Assembly (NCBI GenBank): GCA_019914945.1
Contig: CM034112.1
Span: forward strand, 705,001 to 769,000
Source: Typha latifolia
Lineage: Eukaryota; Streptophyta; Magnoliopsida; Poales; Typhaceae
DNA: 64,000 nt
Direction of reading: 5' to 3'
Positions 45,123 to 56,011 of this stretch are shown piece after piece. A model generated the notes under the pieces. It saw only the letters and a list, made by a program, of their open reading frames with translations, was not told the origin of the DNA and did no database searches. Position numbers and translations under genes: made by a program. Position 1 is the stretch's first letter. Each line of letters starts with the position of its first letter.

Positions 45123-48030
45123 ATGCTTTCGTTGCTTCCCCAAGCTGCCATTGTTGTTCCTCGACTACACCCAAGAACAAGGGGTGCTCTAAGAGCTATC
45201 ATGGCGGAGAAGCTTGAAACATCTGCGTCGGTTGCTTCTTCAAGTGTCTCATTCCCCATCCTGGTATCTAATTCTTTGATCTTCTTCTCTCTGAACGTAA
45301 AAACTTGCAACTTTGGTCGCATTTTGATACCATTAATCGTTTCAATACTACCCATTTTCTAATTGCCTAATTCGCGACTCATTATTGGGTGTCCCGAGGT
45401 AGGGATGCCCATGTTAGCATTTAAATTTTATACGTAGATGACCGAAATTTTGTTATTTTGTGGAATTTCAATTAGATTTGCAACTCACTGAAGGAGAAGT
45501 GCACTTGTCGTTTGAAAGGAACTAACTTCATGTTCATCTCGATATCCCAACGATCTAGTGAAATTAAAATGGTGTAAAGGTTGCGATTTCGGTCCCAATT
45601 GGGCGTTACAGCGATAATTTCAGCGCTATCCATTTGTTAATTTGCCACTTATTAGTCGTTCATGCCCTAAATTCTAATTTTGCGAGAGAGAGAGAGATGT
45701 GATCAAATCATATTACACTGAAACCCATAAGAAAAGTGTGCTTGTCATTTGGAAGGCGCTACTTTTCTTTCTCGTCTCATCTTCCTCAAAATTATTTTCC
45801 TTAGGTGAATGGTTGTACTGGGAAAACTGGGAGTGCGGTCGCAGAAGCGGCAGTTTCTGCTGGCCTTCAATTAGTCCCTATCTCATTCAGCAGCACGGGG
45901 ATTCCTGGAAGAACAGTCCGAGTTAGTAGCACAGACATCCGCATACATGGCCCATCTGAAAGAGAGCATGTTCTTTCCTCAGTTATTGATGAATTCCCTA
46001 ATGTTGTAGTTGTCGACTATACTGTACCTGAGGCTGTCAATGGTAATTTATCCTATTGTTTCCTTTTAGTCCTTAGTTGCATGTTTTATTCCTAAGGTGT
46101 ACATGCATATGGGCAAGAGGTTGTTGTTACTAGCTTATAAGTGCAATGTACATGAAGAGTTAGAATTTCTTTGTCTAGAAGTGATGTCAGGCATCTTAAA
46201 AGTATATTTCAGGTTTTCTTGGCATTGTTTCTGAGATTGTTCAGTCCTTCAACAAGATTGAATTCATTTTAAAGCATGAGGCCTTTTTTTTGTCCTTATC
46301 CAGCTAATGCTGAACTTTATTGCAAACTTGGTGTTCCTTTTGTAATGGGTACAACTGGTGGGGACAGGCAAATGCTGTATAAAACTGTACAAGATGCTAA
46401 TGTGTATGCAGTCATATCTCCACAGATGGGAAAACAGGTATATTTCGAAAATTTAGTCAATAAGGAACCATGTGTCATTTTTTAGAGCTGAGAAGCTAAT
46501 CTCTTATGTGTGTTATCCTTTCTTTTATCCCAGGTTGTTGCATTTCTTGCAGCCATGGAAATCATGGCTGAGCAGTTTCCTGGGGCATTCTCAGGATATA
46601 AATTGGAGGTACAGATTTACAATTGTTCAAACCCTGCACTCTATGACTCTTTTTTGCAGATATTTTTGTTATTCTGTTACCTACATAAGTTGCTGAATGT
46701 AAACATTTTTACAGGTCATGGAGTCACATCAGGCAAGCAAATTGGACATATCTGGCACAGCTAAAGTTGTTGTTTCTTGCTTTCAGAAGTTGGGTGTCTC
46801 ATTTGATCTGAAGCAGGTATTTTAAGAATATTTATGTTTCTTTTGTAGTTGGCTGGTAGTTTTCTTTTGTTAAATATTTTATCGGTGATGTGAGCATCAA
46901 CCAATTTAGATTTAGTTCTTATATCCAGAAACTGTTTCTTGGTCAAGGAAATTGGCTTTATGACAAATGATTGCTTCGTGCTGAAAAGAACCTTTTGTCT
47001 ATAAGACAATTTCTTTCAGATTTGTCAACAAGAACTTTTCAAACAGTCTAATACTTTAACCTCAACATGTTCATGCTTAACTCCGGTTGTTCTGCTGCTT
47101 GCAAGTGTGACAACCTTTTTCTTCTGTCTGACACGTAAGGTCATGATGCCATGCTTAACATATTCTTGTGCCAGTAACGCAGCGCTTGCTAACCATTGAC
47201 CAGTACAGTGCCAGGCCCACTGGCACGGCTTGGAACACCCAAGTGCGATGTATTTTGACCTCTCAATGGCATGACAGTGCTACATGAGGTTTTTCGATGT
47301 TTTATATCTATGGGTAGCTTTTAGTTACTTTTTGGCTAAATAATATTGTGTCTGGGTCTTCATGGTTCTAATCTAAATCCAAGATTTGAGACATGGATCC
47401 TAATTATGCTACTTGTGTTGGTGACACCTTTTTGGCGCAGAACATATCTCACTTAGTGTCATGATGAACTTTGGTACATTTGACATCATTCTCTAATTCT
47501 CTATATAATATGTATTATTAATCCTCTTTCATTTATCTTTTTACCTTTGATGGTTTCTATGACCAGATAAAACAGATTAGAGACCCAAAGAAACAACTAG
47601 AGATGGTGGGTGTTCCCGAGGAGCACCTGGGAGGGCATGCATTTCACTTGTATCATCTCACTTCCCCCGATGAGACGTAACTACTCATCCTATAAGAGAT
47701 TCAATTATATGGAATTGAAGTCTCCAGCAGCTCCCAACTTACTGGACTGTGCATAATTTTCTTCTCTTATCAGAGTTTCATTTGAGTTCCAGCACAATAT
47801 TTGTGGACGGTCTATGTATGCTGAAGGAACTATTGACGCTGCCATATTTCTGTATAAGAAGGTATCCGTATAGTAGATTCAAAGTATTCATTTAAGTATA
47901 GGTCATGTATTTTTCGATTACAGTAGGATGCAACTAGGTTGAATCTCTTGTGATCATACAGATTCATGCGAAGGCTGATAAGAGAATATATAATACGATC
48001 GATGTTTTGCGAGAAGGTAGCATGCAATGA
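45123..48030 (+). CDS. DAPB: 4-hydroxy-tetrahydrodipicolinate reductase, chloroplastic
   Basis: Eight exons (45123-45263, 45805-46042, 46304-46437, 46534-46608, 46715-46816, 47567-47676, 47774-47861, 47962-48030) encode 318 residues. An N-terminal stretch rich in Ser/Ala/Arg fits a chloroplast transit peptide. The mature part has the nucleotide-binding motif VNGCTGKTG, VVVDYTVPEAV, the family motif VMGTTGGD and a substrate-binding region MESHQASKLDISGTAK, equivalent to the bacterial HHxxKxDxPSGTA. The C-terminus reads TVSFEFQHNICGRSMYAEGTIDAA. It catalyses the NAD(P)H-dependent step to tetrahydrodipicolinate in lysine synthesis. The start at 45123 is the first ATG after the putative leader. 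Intron 5 (about 750 bp) holds a small perfect inverted repeat at 47208-47226. Confidence 0.95.
47208..47226. repeat. Short perfect inverted repeat in DAPB intron 5
   Basis: Arms GTGCCAG and CTGGCAC flank a five-base loop, in a GC-richer patch of an AT-rich intron. It may be an end of a mobile-element fragment. Confidence 0.5.
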
Positions 48031-49352
48031 GCTCTTATAATTTCATTTTCAGGTAAACATGGTTCAGAACTTTGTGAGCTTTTTAATGTTGAACTCCATC
48101 TTGTATTACCGGCCTTTCCGCCAGAAATTTAACAGGCAACTTTCTTCAAATTTTCAGTTTATATATGAGGACCGAAGCAGGTTATGATACAGGGGAGAGA
48201 GAGCATAGAAATTACTCTCAAAAGACTACCGCATACAGAAAGCATAAAAGCATGCAATATGAATCCTGTATGTACTCACGTATTGTACGATGGGATAGTG
48301 TTAGTGTATGAGTATTTCTATTTAACAATTTATGTGTATTTTTTCTTAATGCATTCACTATTAGTTCAAGTGTATGCATCCTATTCTTATTGCTTGTCTT
48401 TAGACTGACATCCAGGCCTATTTTTGGATCTTTTCGGTTTTAAAAGCATTTGGAAGAAGTAATGGCATATTGTTCCACTAGAAGTAAAGAAACTTTTATT
48501 ATAAATATCTCATCATGTACATCATTAGACCCCTACTATCTATATATTAAATATCTGACGTTAGTTTTTCCTTCTCTTTTAATGGATAATGATCATATAG
48601 ATGAGTTATATTAACTCAAGGTGTTGTTTAGATATTAAAATTAAATGCAAGAATTATAGAATCTACTTTTAATAAACTTTCCTAAGTTAAATAAAGAGCC
48701 ATCCAACTTCTCGGATATTCCCTTAGTGCCCATGGTATGCCGGAGTTTATTCCATCACTTAGGTGGAACAATGACAACTTAAGTTAATTAAAACCATTAA
48801 TTAGCGAGTAAGTATCTACCTAAACAACCGTCATGACGCCACTAATTAATTATGACGTACCTAATCACTTCACACGCGTGTGTGATTGAGACACGTAGAC
48901 ATCTCTAACTCTACGACTTAATTAATAACCAGCGTCTGTTCATATAATTAACTGTTCTTTTACTAAATACCCACTTCGTTGTTATCAAATAATTTAGAAA
49001 AAAATTATCAAAAACGAAATAAATTAAAGTCTCAAATTATGCTCATATAAAGATATAGAACTTATAGAATATGAGTTTATAAGAAAGTTAGAACGATTGG
49101 AATTTAAAAATATTCATTTAATTAACTGAAGACCAAAGTAATTTAATGGCAACTGGGATTCATTTCCAAAGTTCTAGATTTTAATTAATGGGCCGTTAGA
49201 GGAATCTATCAACTACTCGCATTTATAACGTCATGCTGACCTACTCACTCATATATGTGTCACTATATATATATACCTCAGAGCTTTTCCTACTCTTCCA
49301 TATTCCAAAGCTTAGCAGAGGGAGAGAGAGGGAGAGAGATTGATATCAATTC
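48031..49352. other. Intergenic between DAPB and HMA gene A
   Basis: 48220-48450 resembles the 3' flank of HMA gene A (about 50300-50480). 48785-48815 shares the block ATTAATTAGCGAGTAAGTAT with 50942-50968 upstream of gene B. 49262-49275 is a TATA-like run about 90 bp before the gene A start. No gene is seen. Confidence 0.6.
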
Positions 49353-49746
49353 ATGGCCATGGTTAAGCTATCGTTTCCTTCTTAATGTATTGCTTGATTG
49401 GATTAATTAACTGATTACTTATCTCTTGTTTGCAGGAAGGAAATGGTTCTTGGAGGTCCTTCGTGCTGCAAGTTGACATGCACTGCAGATGCATTGGATG
49501 TCTTGAAAAGATCAACAAAGCCATTAGCTCCATCAAAAACTTTGAAGGTCTCTCTCAATATTTATCTATCTTTTTTGTTCATAAAAATAGGTACTTTTCG
49601 ACTAGCCTTTTAGATTATATTTTGTAGTTCTATCGGATTTGGTATATGTGCTTATTTTTTATTATATTTTATTAAACTTGTATACAAATTACCTATGCTG
49701 AATGGGAAAAAAAACTATTCTTCTTTTTTTTGAAAGAAAAATAAAG

Positions 49747-49801
<55 letters not shown>

Positions 49802-50329
49802 TTAACTACTTGTGAGGGCATATATATAAATAAAATATTTTAGAGGATATTCATACAAATCTACAATTTTGCAAATTAGGATCACTACCTATTTGATAAC
49901 AATATTTGATTTTGCATAATGGGCAGAGGTGGCGCGGATATCGAAAGATATTAAGAGCGGTAAAGTGACCGTGGTAGCGAATATGGACGCGCAAAAGCTT
50001 CGCGATTGGTTGCAAAATAAGACCAAAAAGAAGGTCGACATTGTCTTCCCAAAATTGCCCCAATTTAAAAATCCCACTCAGGTCTACCTCTATCTCTATC
50101 ATAATCACACATTAATTAGTTCCACAATTTGGAGTTCTAATATCAATCTATTATTTTATTTTTTTTATTTCAGAAAACATCTTTGACCACATATGAAGAA
50201 ATTACTTATCAGAAAATTACGACCATTACAATATCAAGGGACGCAGAGGAGATGTCCAAGTGTTCCGGCAGATCTCGACCATTGATTTTACCGAAAAAGG
50301 CGATCACATATAAAAAACATGCAATATGA
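49353..50329 (+). CDS. Single-HMA-domain protein A (variant metal motif)
   Basis: Four exons (49353-49361, 49436-49547, 49927-50081, 50174-50329) predict 143 residues. The first exon codes only M-A-M. The HMA domain starts FVLQVDMHCRCIGCLEKI and ends KKVDIVFPKLPQ, with the usual beta-alpha-beta length. The metal site reads C-R-C-I-G-C rather than M-x-C-x-x-C. The last exon (KTSLTTYEEITYQKI to KKHAI) has no counterpart in genes B and C, and no isoprenylation box is present. HMA proteins of this kind bind Cu, Zn or Cd, or serve as protein-interaction modules (family knowledge). The last exon is the least certain part: it splices in frame, but its 3' flank resembles the region after DAPB. Confidence 0.72.
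49750..49799. repeat. (TA)n microsatellite in gene A intron 2
   Basis: About 25 TA units. Confidence 0.9.
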
Positions 50330-51063
50330 AATACATTTATATATATATATATGTACCCAACTTCTATGTGTATTTTCCTTAATATATTACCACTAGTTCA
50401 AACCTATTGCTTGTCATTAGACTGGTTTATATGTATTTTTTACAACTGTTAGTCTGATATATATATATATATATATGCATTCAGTACTCTTGCAGCAATT
50501 TATGAGAGACAGAGATTCTAAAGTGGTTTAATTTTATTGGTCTATAACAACGTTACGAATTTAATTCTTCTCGCAAACTTGTGCATGTACTCATTATAAC
50601 TCGCTTATTAAAATAGTTAAAAATTATCTAATCTATATATTAGAGAAATAATAGTCTTTTAGTCTGATCTATAATTAATATAAATGCTCATAATTTTAAA
50701 AAAAATAAATTAATTAAAAATGTATAGTTTTACAGACTTCTAAAGCCGACCATCCAAAGTCCACGCCGCCCGGACATCTATCAGTTAAGGTGGTCGGCTT
50801 GACCCACTAGTCCACGCCCTACTCCACATCCGACACGTGTCCCGGTGGAACCCGCAGTCCTATTTACTTAATAGTAATCCTTACTCATGAGGAAGAGGTT
50901 TATTCTTATCCAGCTCGCTCTGCTCTGTTATCTTGACCAACGATTAATTAGCGAGTAAGTATCTACCAAATCCATTTATGAGTTTATGGCATCATGCATC
51001 CACTTATTATGACATCATGCTGCCCTAATCATTGTATGCATCTGTCTATCTATATGTATCTCT

Positions 51064-51101
<38 letters not shown>

Positions 51102-51111
51102 TAGGGAGAGG
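50330..51111. other. Intergenic between HMA genes A and B
   Basis: This contains sequence related to 48220-48450 and 48785-48815, and a (GA)n tract at 51067-51099 that ends just before the gene B ATG. No coding signal is seen. Confidence 0.6.
51067..51099 (+). repeat. (GA)n microsatellite in gene B 5' leader
   Basis: A GA tract ending 12 bp before the gene B start codon. Confidence 0.9.
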
Positions 51112-51333
51112 ATGGCGATCATGGGCATGGTGAAGAGACCATCCTCTGCTTTATAGAATTAAAGATTAATTACTCTATTATCTCTCTAATACTGCGTTAA
51201 TACTTTCTTGACAGGTAGAAGAGGTGAATGGTTCGATACCCGTAGTTTTGCAAGTTGACATGCACTGCAGATGCGATGGCTGCCTTGATAAGATCAAGGA
51301 TGGCATGAACTCCATCAAAGACTTTGAAGGTAT

Positions 51334-51382
<49 letters not shown>

Positions 51383-51939
51383 TTACCCTCTGAAAGAAAG
51401 ATTAAGGATTAAAGTTGTTCTAATGGTGGGTCGTTTTGGGTAATTTGCAGGGGTGGAGAGGATATGGAAAGACTACAGCAGCGGTATGATTACGGTTTTC
51501 GGATCGATGGATCCGCAGAAGCTTCGTGATAAATTACATAGTAAGACGAGGAAGACGGTGAGCATCGTCTTCCGTCCTACTGGAAGAGAACCTCAAGTTG
51601 GAAATCCTTCACAGGTAATTAGCTCAATCTTAATCCTTTCTTCTTCTTCTTCTTTTTTTCCAAAAAATAAAAACGACAATTTGAAGTTTATATTTGAATA
51701 TTTCTTTATAGGTGATGCCTTTGGGCAGCATCATACCATCATCTGATCATGGATATGGCTTGCCCTCTGCTCCTCCATTGAGTGAGATGTCGAATTCGAT
51801 TGTAGCAGTGCAACCAAACGATGAAGTTTTATGGCTGAGAGAGAATAGAACCAGAGATGCTGAAAGGATCAGGAAGCTGGAGGAGGAATTGGAGTATTGC
51901 AGGAGGGTGATAAGAGAAATATACATGGAGAATAATTGA
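51112..51939 (+). CDS. HMA plus coiled-coil protein B
   Basis: Four exons (51112-51129, 51215-51329, 51451-51614, 51712-51939) encode 174 residues. Residues about 15-85 form one HMA domain with the variant site MHCRCDGC and the usual GVERI and KTVSIVF strands. A proline-rich linker (LPSAPPLSEM) then leads to a charged heptad-like segment (NDEVLWLRENRTRDAERI, then RKLEEELEYCRRVIREIY) that looks like a coiled coil. There is no CaaX box, so it is an HPP-type rather than an isoprenylated HIPP-type protein. The tail suggests dimerisation or partner binding (inference). Intron 2 contains a CT tract at 51337-51379. Confidence 0.88.
51337..51379. repeat. (CT)n microsatellite in gene B intron 2
   Basis: A CT tract directly after the 5' splice site. 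Confidence 0.9.
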
Positions 51940-52259
51940 AGGAGTTCTTAAAAGTGAGGATAAATATTTTATATGTTGTGATCGATTACTTGTATACATA
52001 TTTTGACACAATTTTTGGTGTGATTTTGGATATATTTGAGGAGCTCAAAAGAGATATGAACATTTTAAATAATTGTAATCCTGGATTCCAGTTGTGGTTC
52101 TGTGAATTATTAATTTATTGCTGAAGTTTATATTTGAATATTCTTCCTCTTATTCCATGTCTAGTGCTTCTATTATTCTACCTACGTAGCTAGAAACGGG
52201 ACACAAGGATTAATGTGTTAAGGTCTTTCATAACCTAAATTCTTTAGGTTTGTTTTAAA

Positions 52260-52870
52260 AATTTATAGCACAACTTCTTCCCATTTAAAAATCAACTGCT
52301 TTTGTTTGAAGAATAGTATTGCAAAAATTCTGTTCGAAATCCGTTCAAATAAGATTAAAATTCGTTTGAACAAAATTTTTTTGAGAGTTCACTGTATCCA
52401 ACGAGAGTTCACTGTATCCAACGTGGGAAAGATATTCGAATGAGATTCAATTTATTGGAATGGAGCGTAGAAAAATAATATTTTCAGTCCGAGTTGTCAT
52501 TAAATTAGGGCTTTTGGAGAGCCTATTTTTTGGAACTATAAAAGGAAGTCTTGAGAAAAATATCAAGGCTTTTAGGGAGGCTATTAAAAAATATTTTGGG
52601 AAAGTACAAGAAGAAGAGCTGAAAGAGTTGAATGGTGAAGCTTTTATACCACATTTTGATGGAGCTCTAGTAGATTTAAGATTAGGTTTGCTATTGCCTA
52701 AAGATCACAGAGGTAGGTTTTCAACTTTGAGATCACTAAGGTTGGACACCAAACACGGTGTATTGAGGGAGAGTCAAGCAAATTATTTGATTTGATCCCG
52801 AAAAAGAGATTTGAGGTTTTTTACTCTTGTTTGATAAGAGATTTTTTCACGTTAAAAATATTGTGTTTGC
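52260..52870. mobile_element. Possible solo LTR or retroelement remnant
   Basis: This stretch has a perfect 20-bp tandem repeat (52383-52422), a short inverted pair GTTCAAA/TTTGAAC just before it, and a TATA-like ACTATAAAAGGA at about 52535. A 111-codon frame at 52460-52795 has no recognisable domain. The layout recalls the U3/R part of a plant LTR, but I could not define TG..CA ends or a target-site duplication. Confidence 0.35.
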
Positions 52871-53104
52871 CTGTGCTCTTACACTTACTATTTAGCTATT
52901 GTTTAACTTTCTAATTGAATAAATATCATCTAGCAAATAATTTAAAATTTAAAACCTTAAATTTGATATAATTAAAAGTAAAAAGTCTCGAGGTAAAATT
53001 TTCTTAGGACGAGGAACCCTATTGTATCGACTCCTTATATCAGAGTTTCTTCATTCATCTTTAATTATTCCCAAGGCGTCCAAAGTCTGTATCCTTTCTA
53101 ACAG

Positions 53105-53175
53105 AAATTAAAAAGAGACAGTGACAGAGCAAATAAAAATTAATAAGAGACAGTAACAGAGCAAATAGAAATTAA
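53105..53175. repeat. 32-bp minisatellite, about 2.2 units
   Basis: Units start at 53105, 53137 and 53169 with AAATTAA; each of the first two contains AAGAGACAGT and ACAGAGCAAATA. Confidence 0.85.
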
Positions 53176-53400
53176 GAAAAAAAAACAGAGAGAAGAAACA
53201 AATGCAACATGCTAATCAGTGCAGATATGAGAAGACCACAAAATCTACATTGCTTATAGCCCAAGTCTCTCACAGTAAGTATACGAGACCATTCCAAATA
53301 CGTGAACAAGGTAAACTTCCAATGAAGTTGTTGTGCTTTGGCCTCCCTGTCCTTCTCTGCCTCAGTGATCCCCTTGCTGTCGTATTTGTAGTCCACCCGA

Positions 53401-53402
<2 letters not shown>

Positions 53403-53475
<73 letters not shown>
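53403..53475. repeat. (CT)n microsatellite, 73 bp
   Basis: A long pure CT tract in the upstream region of HMA gene C. Confidence 0.92.
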
Positions 53476-53478
<3 letters not shown>

Positions 53479-53854
53479 CACCGAAATGGCAGGACAATAC
53501 CTGCTAAGTGTTGAAATATAATATTCAGAAAAATTTACTAACACTGAGCATATCATGCAATAAAATATCATGTCAAGAAACAAAATCACCCACGCAACAA
53601 TGAAACCATCAAACCTACCTCTCTAATGTTTTGATAAGAGAAAAAGATTCTCCCATATTTCTTTGTGGCCAAGTTTGCAAGTCCACACTTTTAAAAAAAA
53701 AGGAAAAAAAATACACGCCTGGGTCTTTGACTGGGTGCGTGCAGAACTAGTCTTACACTGTATTTGTATACGATTCTATAAATCTCTTATTTGCACGATA
53801 AGAATCACTGTACTTTACTCTGTCCTTACTCTGTTTTTTGTTATCAAATCTTAG

Positions 53855-54674
53855 ATGGAAGAAATGAACAACGGATTGATGCCAGTCGTGTTGCAAATTG
53901 ACATGCAGTGCGAATGCAAAGGCTGCCATAAGAAGATGGAGAAGGTCATGAATTCCCTCAAAAAATACGAAGGGGTGGAGAGGATTCGGAAAGATATCAA
54001 CAGTGGCACGGTGACGGTCGTCGGAACGATGGGGGCGCGAGAACTCCGTCAAAGATTAAGTAGTAAAACTAAGAAGACGGTGACCGTCGTCTTCCCTACC
54101 GAGCTCCCTCCTCCTGCAACACAACCCCATGTTGGAAATCCTTCGCTGGTGATTATCTCATTATTGATTAATTTCTCCCAAACTTAAACGTTTAATTCTC
54201 TATAGTAAAGATAAAATAACAAACATTAGATTTTTCATTCAAAACTAATAGCGTTTAAATAAATAGTAAAGTAATCAAACTACTCCTCTATCTATAAATC
54301 ATATTTATATTTTATAGAGATAATTAGGAGTTGCAACTTAGTATAGACCTCTAAAAAATTAAGTGCTACCTTAATTTTCTTTTTCTTTTTCTCTTTACAA
54401 TTTGAGGTCCTAATGTATTCTGAAATTTTTCTAGGTGATGCCTTTGGACAGATCCTTTGATCATCAACATGCCTTGCCCTCTGCTCCTCCAATAGGTGAG
54501 ATGCCGAATTCGATCGTAGCAGTGCAACCAAACAACGAAGTTCTACGGTTGAGGGAGAATGGAATCAGAGATGTTGAAAGAATCAGGCAGCTGGAGGGGA
54601 AATTGGAGGCACAAAATATTGAACTGGAAAAGTGCAGAAGAATGATAAGAGAAATTGTATTTGGTACTACTTGA
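53855..54674 (+). CDS. HMA plus coiled-coil protein C (intron lost)
   Basis: Two exons (53855-54148 and 54435-54674) encode 177 residues. The HMA domain has the variant site MQCECKGC, then KKYEGVERIRKDINSG read without interruption, where genes A, B and D are split by an intron. The tail matches gene B: VGNPS, then VMPLD, LPSAPPIGEM, NSIVAVQPNNEVLRLREN and a charged coiled-coil-like end (RDVERIRQLEGKLEAQNIEL), longer by one segment. There is no CaaX box. The ATG at 53855 directly follows a TTAG splice-like acceptor and sits at the position of exon 2 of gene B (VEEV versus MEEM), so a short upstream exon might exist but I could not find one. Confidence 0.85.
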
Positions 54675-55915
54675 AGGGGCTGTTTAGTTATCATCAACCC
54701 ACTTGTGAAATTTGTATCATATGATTACTTGTGTGCAGTTTTGGTGGAAATCTGAACAATTTATTAGATTTTTAATTTGTACAGTATGATCATTTTTTGT
54801 GCAGTTTCTCAATTCAGGCATCTCATGTTGCTATAAATATATTGCTGAAGTAGATGTATACTATATGCATTCATTTAATTGCAAAAGCTGTATAGATATA
54901 CATAAGATGAAACATGCAGGCTGATAGGCCAACAGCTTGTGCCAAATGATAGAAATGGCGATTATTTAGTCATAAAGTGCCAGAAAAGAAAAGGTGACAC
55001 ATAGGAGAGAAAAAGCCTCTGGATCCCATGATAGAAAACATTGGTCACAACCACCATCTTGAAACAGTTTACTAACAACGATGAGTGATATCATTGGTGA
55101 GGAAATGTCAAAAGATGACAAAATAGATGATGATGGGAGATCTTATGAACCTAATCAACTGGGATAGTTCTATTATAAAAGAGATTATAGTGGCTTGGAT
55201 AAGGAAAGGAAAGGATCTAGCGATTAATAAGGGAAGTAGAAGAAAGGAGCTCTCGACCATGAAGTCGGCAACGAACATTGAAGTCGTGCGCAGTTTTTAA
55301 CTTCTAAGTCGGGGATATACATCGAAATTGGACACGTTACATATCCACTAGGCCCAATGGGCCATGATTGCGTATTTGAGTACTTACGAATATGTGGATT
55401 ACTGTGGAATCTTGAATTAAAACCTGCAATATTCTTCTTAATAAAGTTTTATTTGTTTCCAATAACAAATGCATGAACTGAGAAAGGAGTTATTCTTCCC
55501 CTATCCAAAGTGGTAGCCTTTGCCTGTGGATCATAATTGCACGCACTTGCTGCTCGTGTATGGATAACAGCCGAAGAGAGAGCCCAATAGCTAATCCGAA
55601 AAGCGAAAGGCCATTTTGGTCATTCGGCCCTTGGGCCATCGCCCATCGGCTCCTGAGCCTGTGGGGAGTAGCTACTCATACGTCGCCACGTCTGTAGAAG
55701 TACGCTCTTTGCGGCGTTTCTCTCGTTGAGGGTCCCACACTTTATGTGGGCCCCACCTACTCGCATGATGCATCCATGCCTTTCCAATTCCTCCCATGTC
55801 TCCATGCATGCATGGTGATTGCCAGATGTGATATAACTCATGCATCTCCCCTTCATCCTATTTATATCCCATTTCTTTTTCACACTCTCATCTATCCTCT
55901 CCACCTCCTCATTCC

Positions 55916-55917
<2 letters not shown>
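54675..55917. other. Intergenic upstream of HIPP gene D
   Basis: No gene is seen. 55550-55860 is GC-richer and likely promoter: it has a GGGCC/CCCAT-rich patch, a small hairpin CCCACA/TGTGGG at about 55734-55752, and a TATA-like TATTTATA at about 55859. A 94-codon minus frame at 55620-55904 is probably a shadow of this composition. Confidence 0.5.

Positions 55918-55979
<62 letters not shown>
55918..55979 (+). repeat. (GA)n microsatellite in HIPP gene D 5' leader
   Basis: About 30 GA units ending roughly 30 bp before the start codon. Confidence 0.92.
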
Positions 55980-55982
<3 letters not shown>

Positions 55983-56011
55983 TCGAGAGAGACAAAGAGA
56001 CAGAGGGGATC

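Larger units (their letters stand above)
51940..53854. other. Intergenic between HMA genes B and C, element-rich
   Basis: The first 200 bases are the gene B 3' UTR. 52260-52870 has retroelement-like features, listed separately. Then come a 32-bp minisatellite (53105-53175) and a 73-bp CT tract (53403-53475). No other gene is seen. Confidence 0.55.

Noticed and set aside
53172..53589. Open frames across the CT/GA tract on both strands
   Set aside because: They are created by the microsatellite (Ser-Leu or Arg-Glu repeats) and have no domain.
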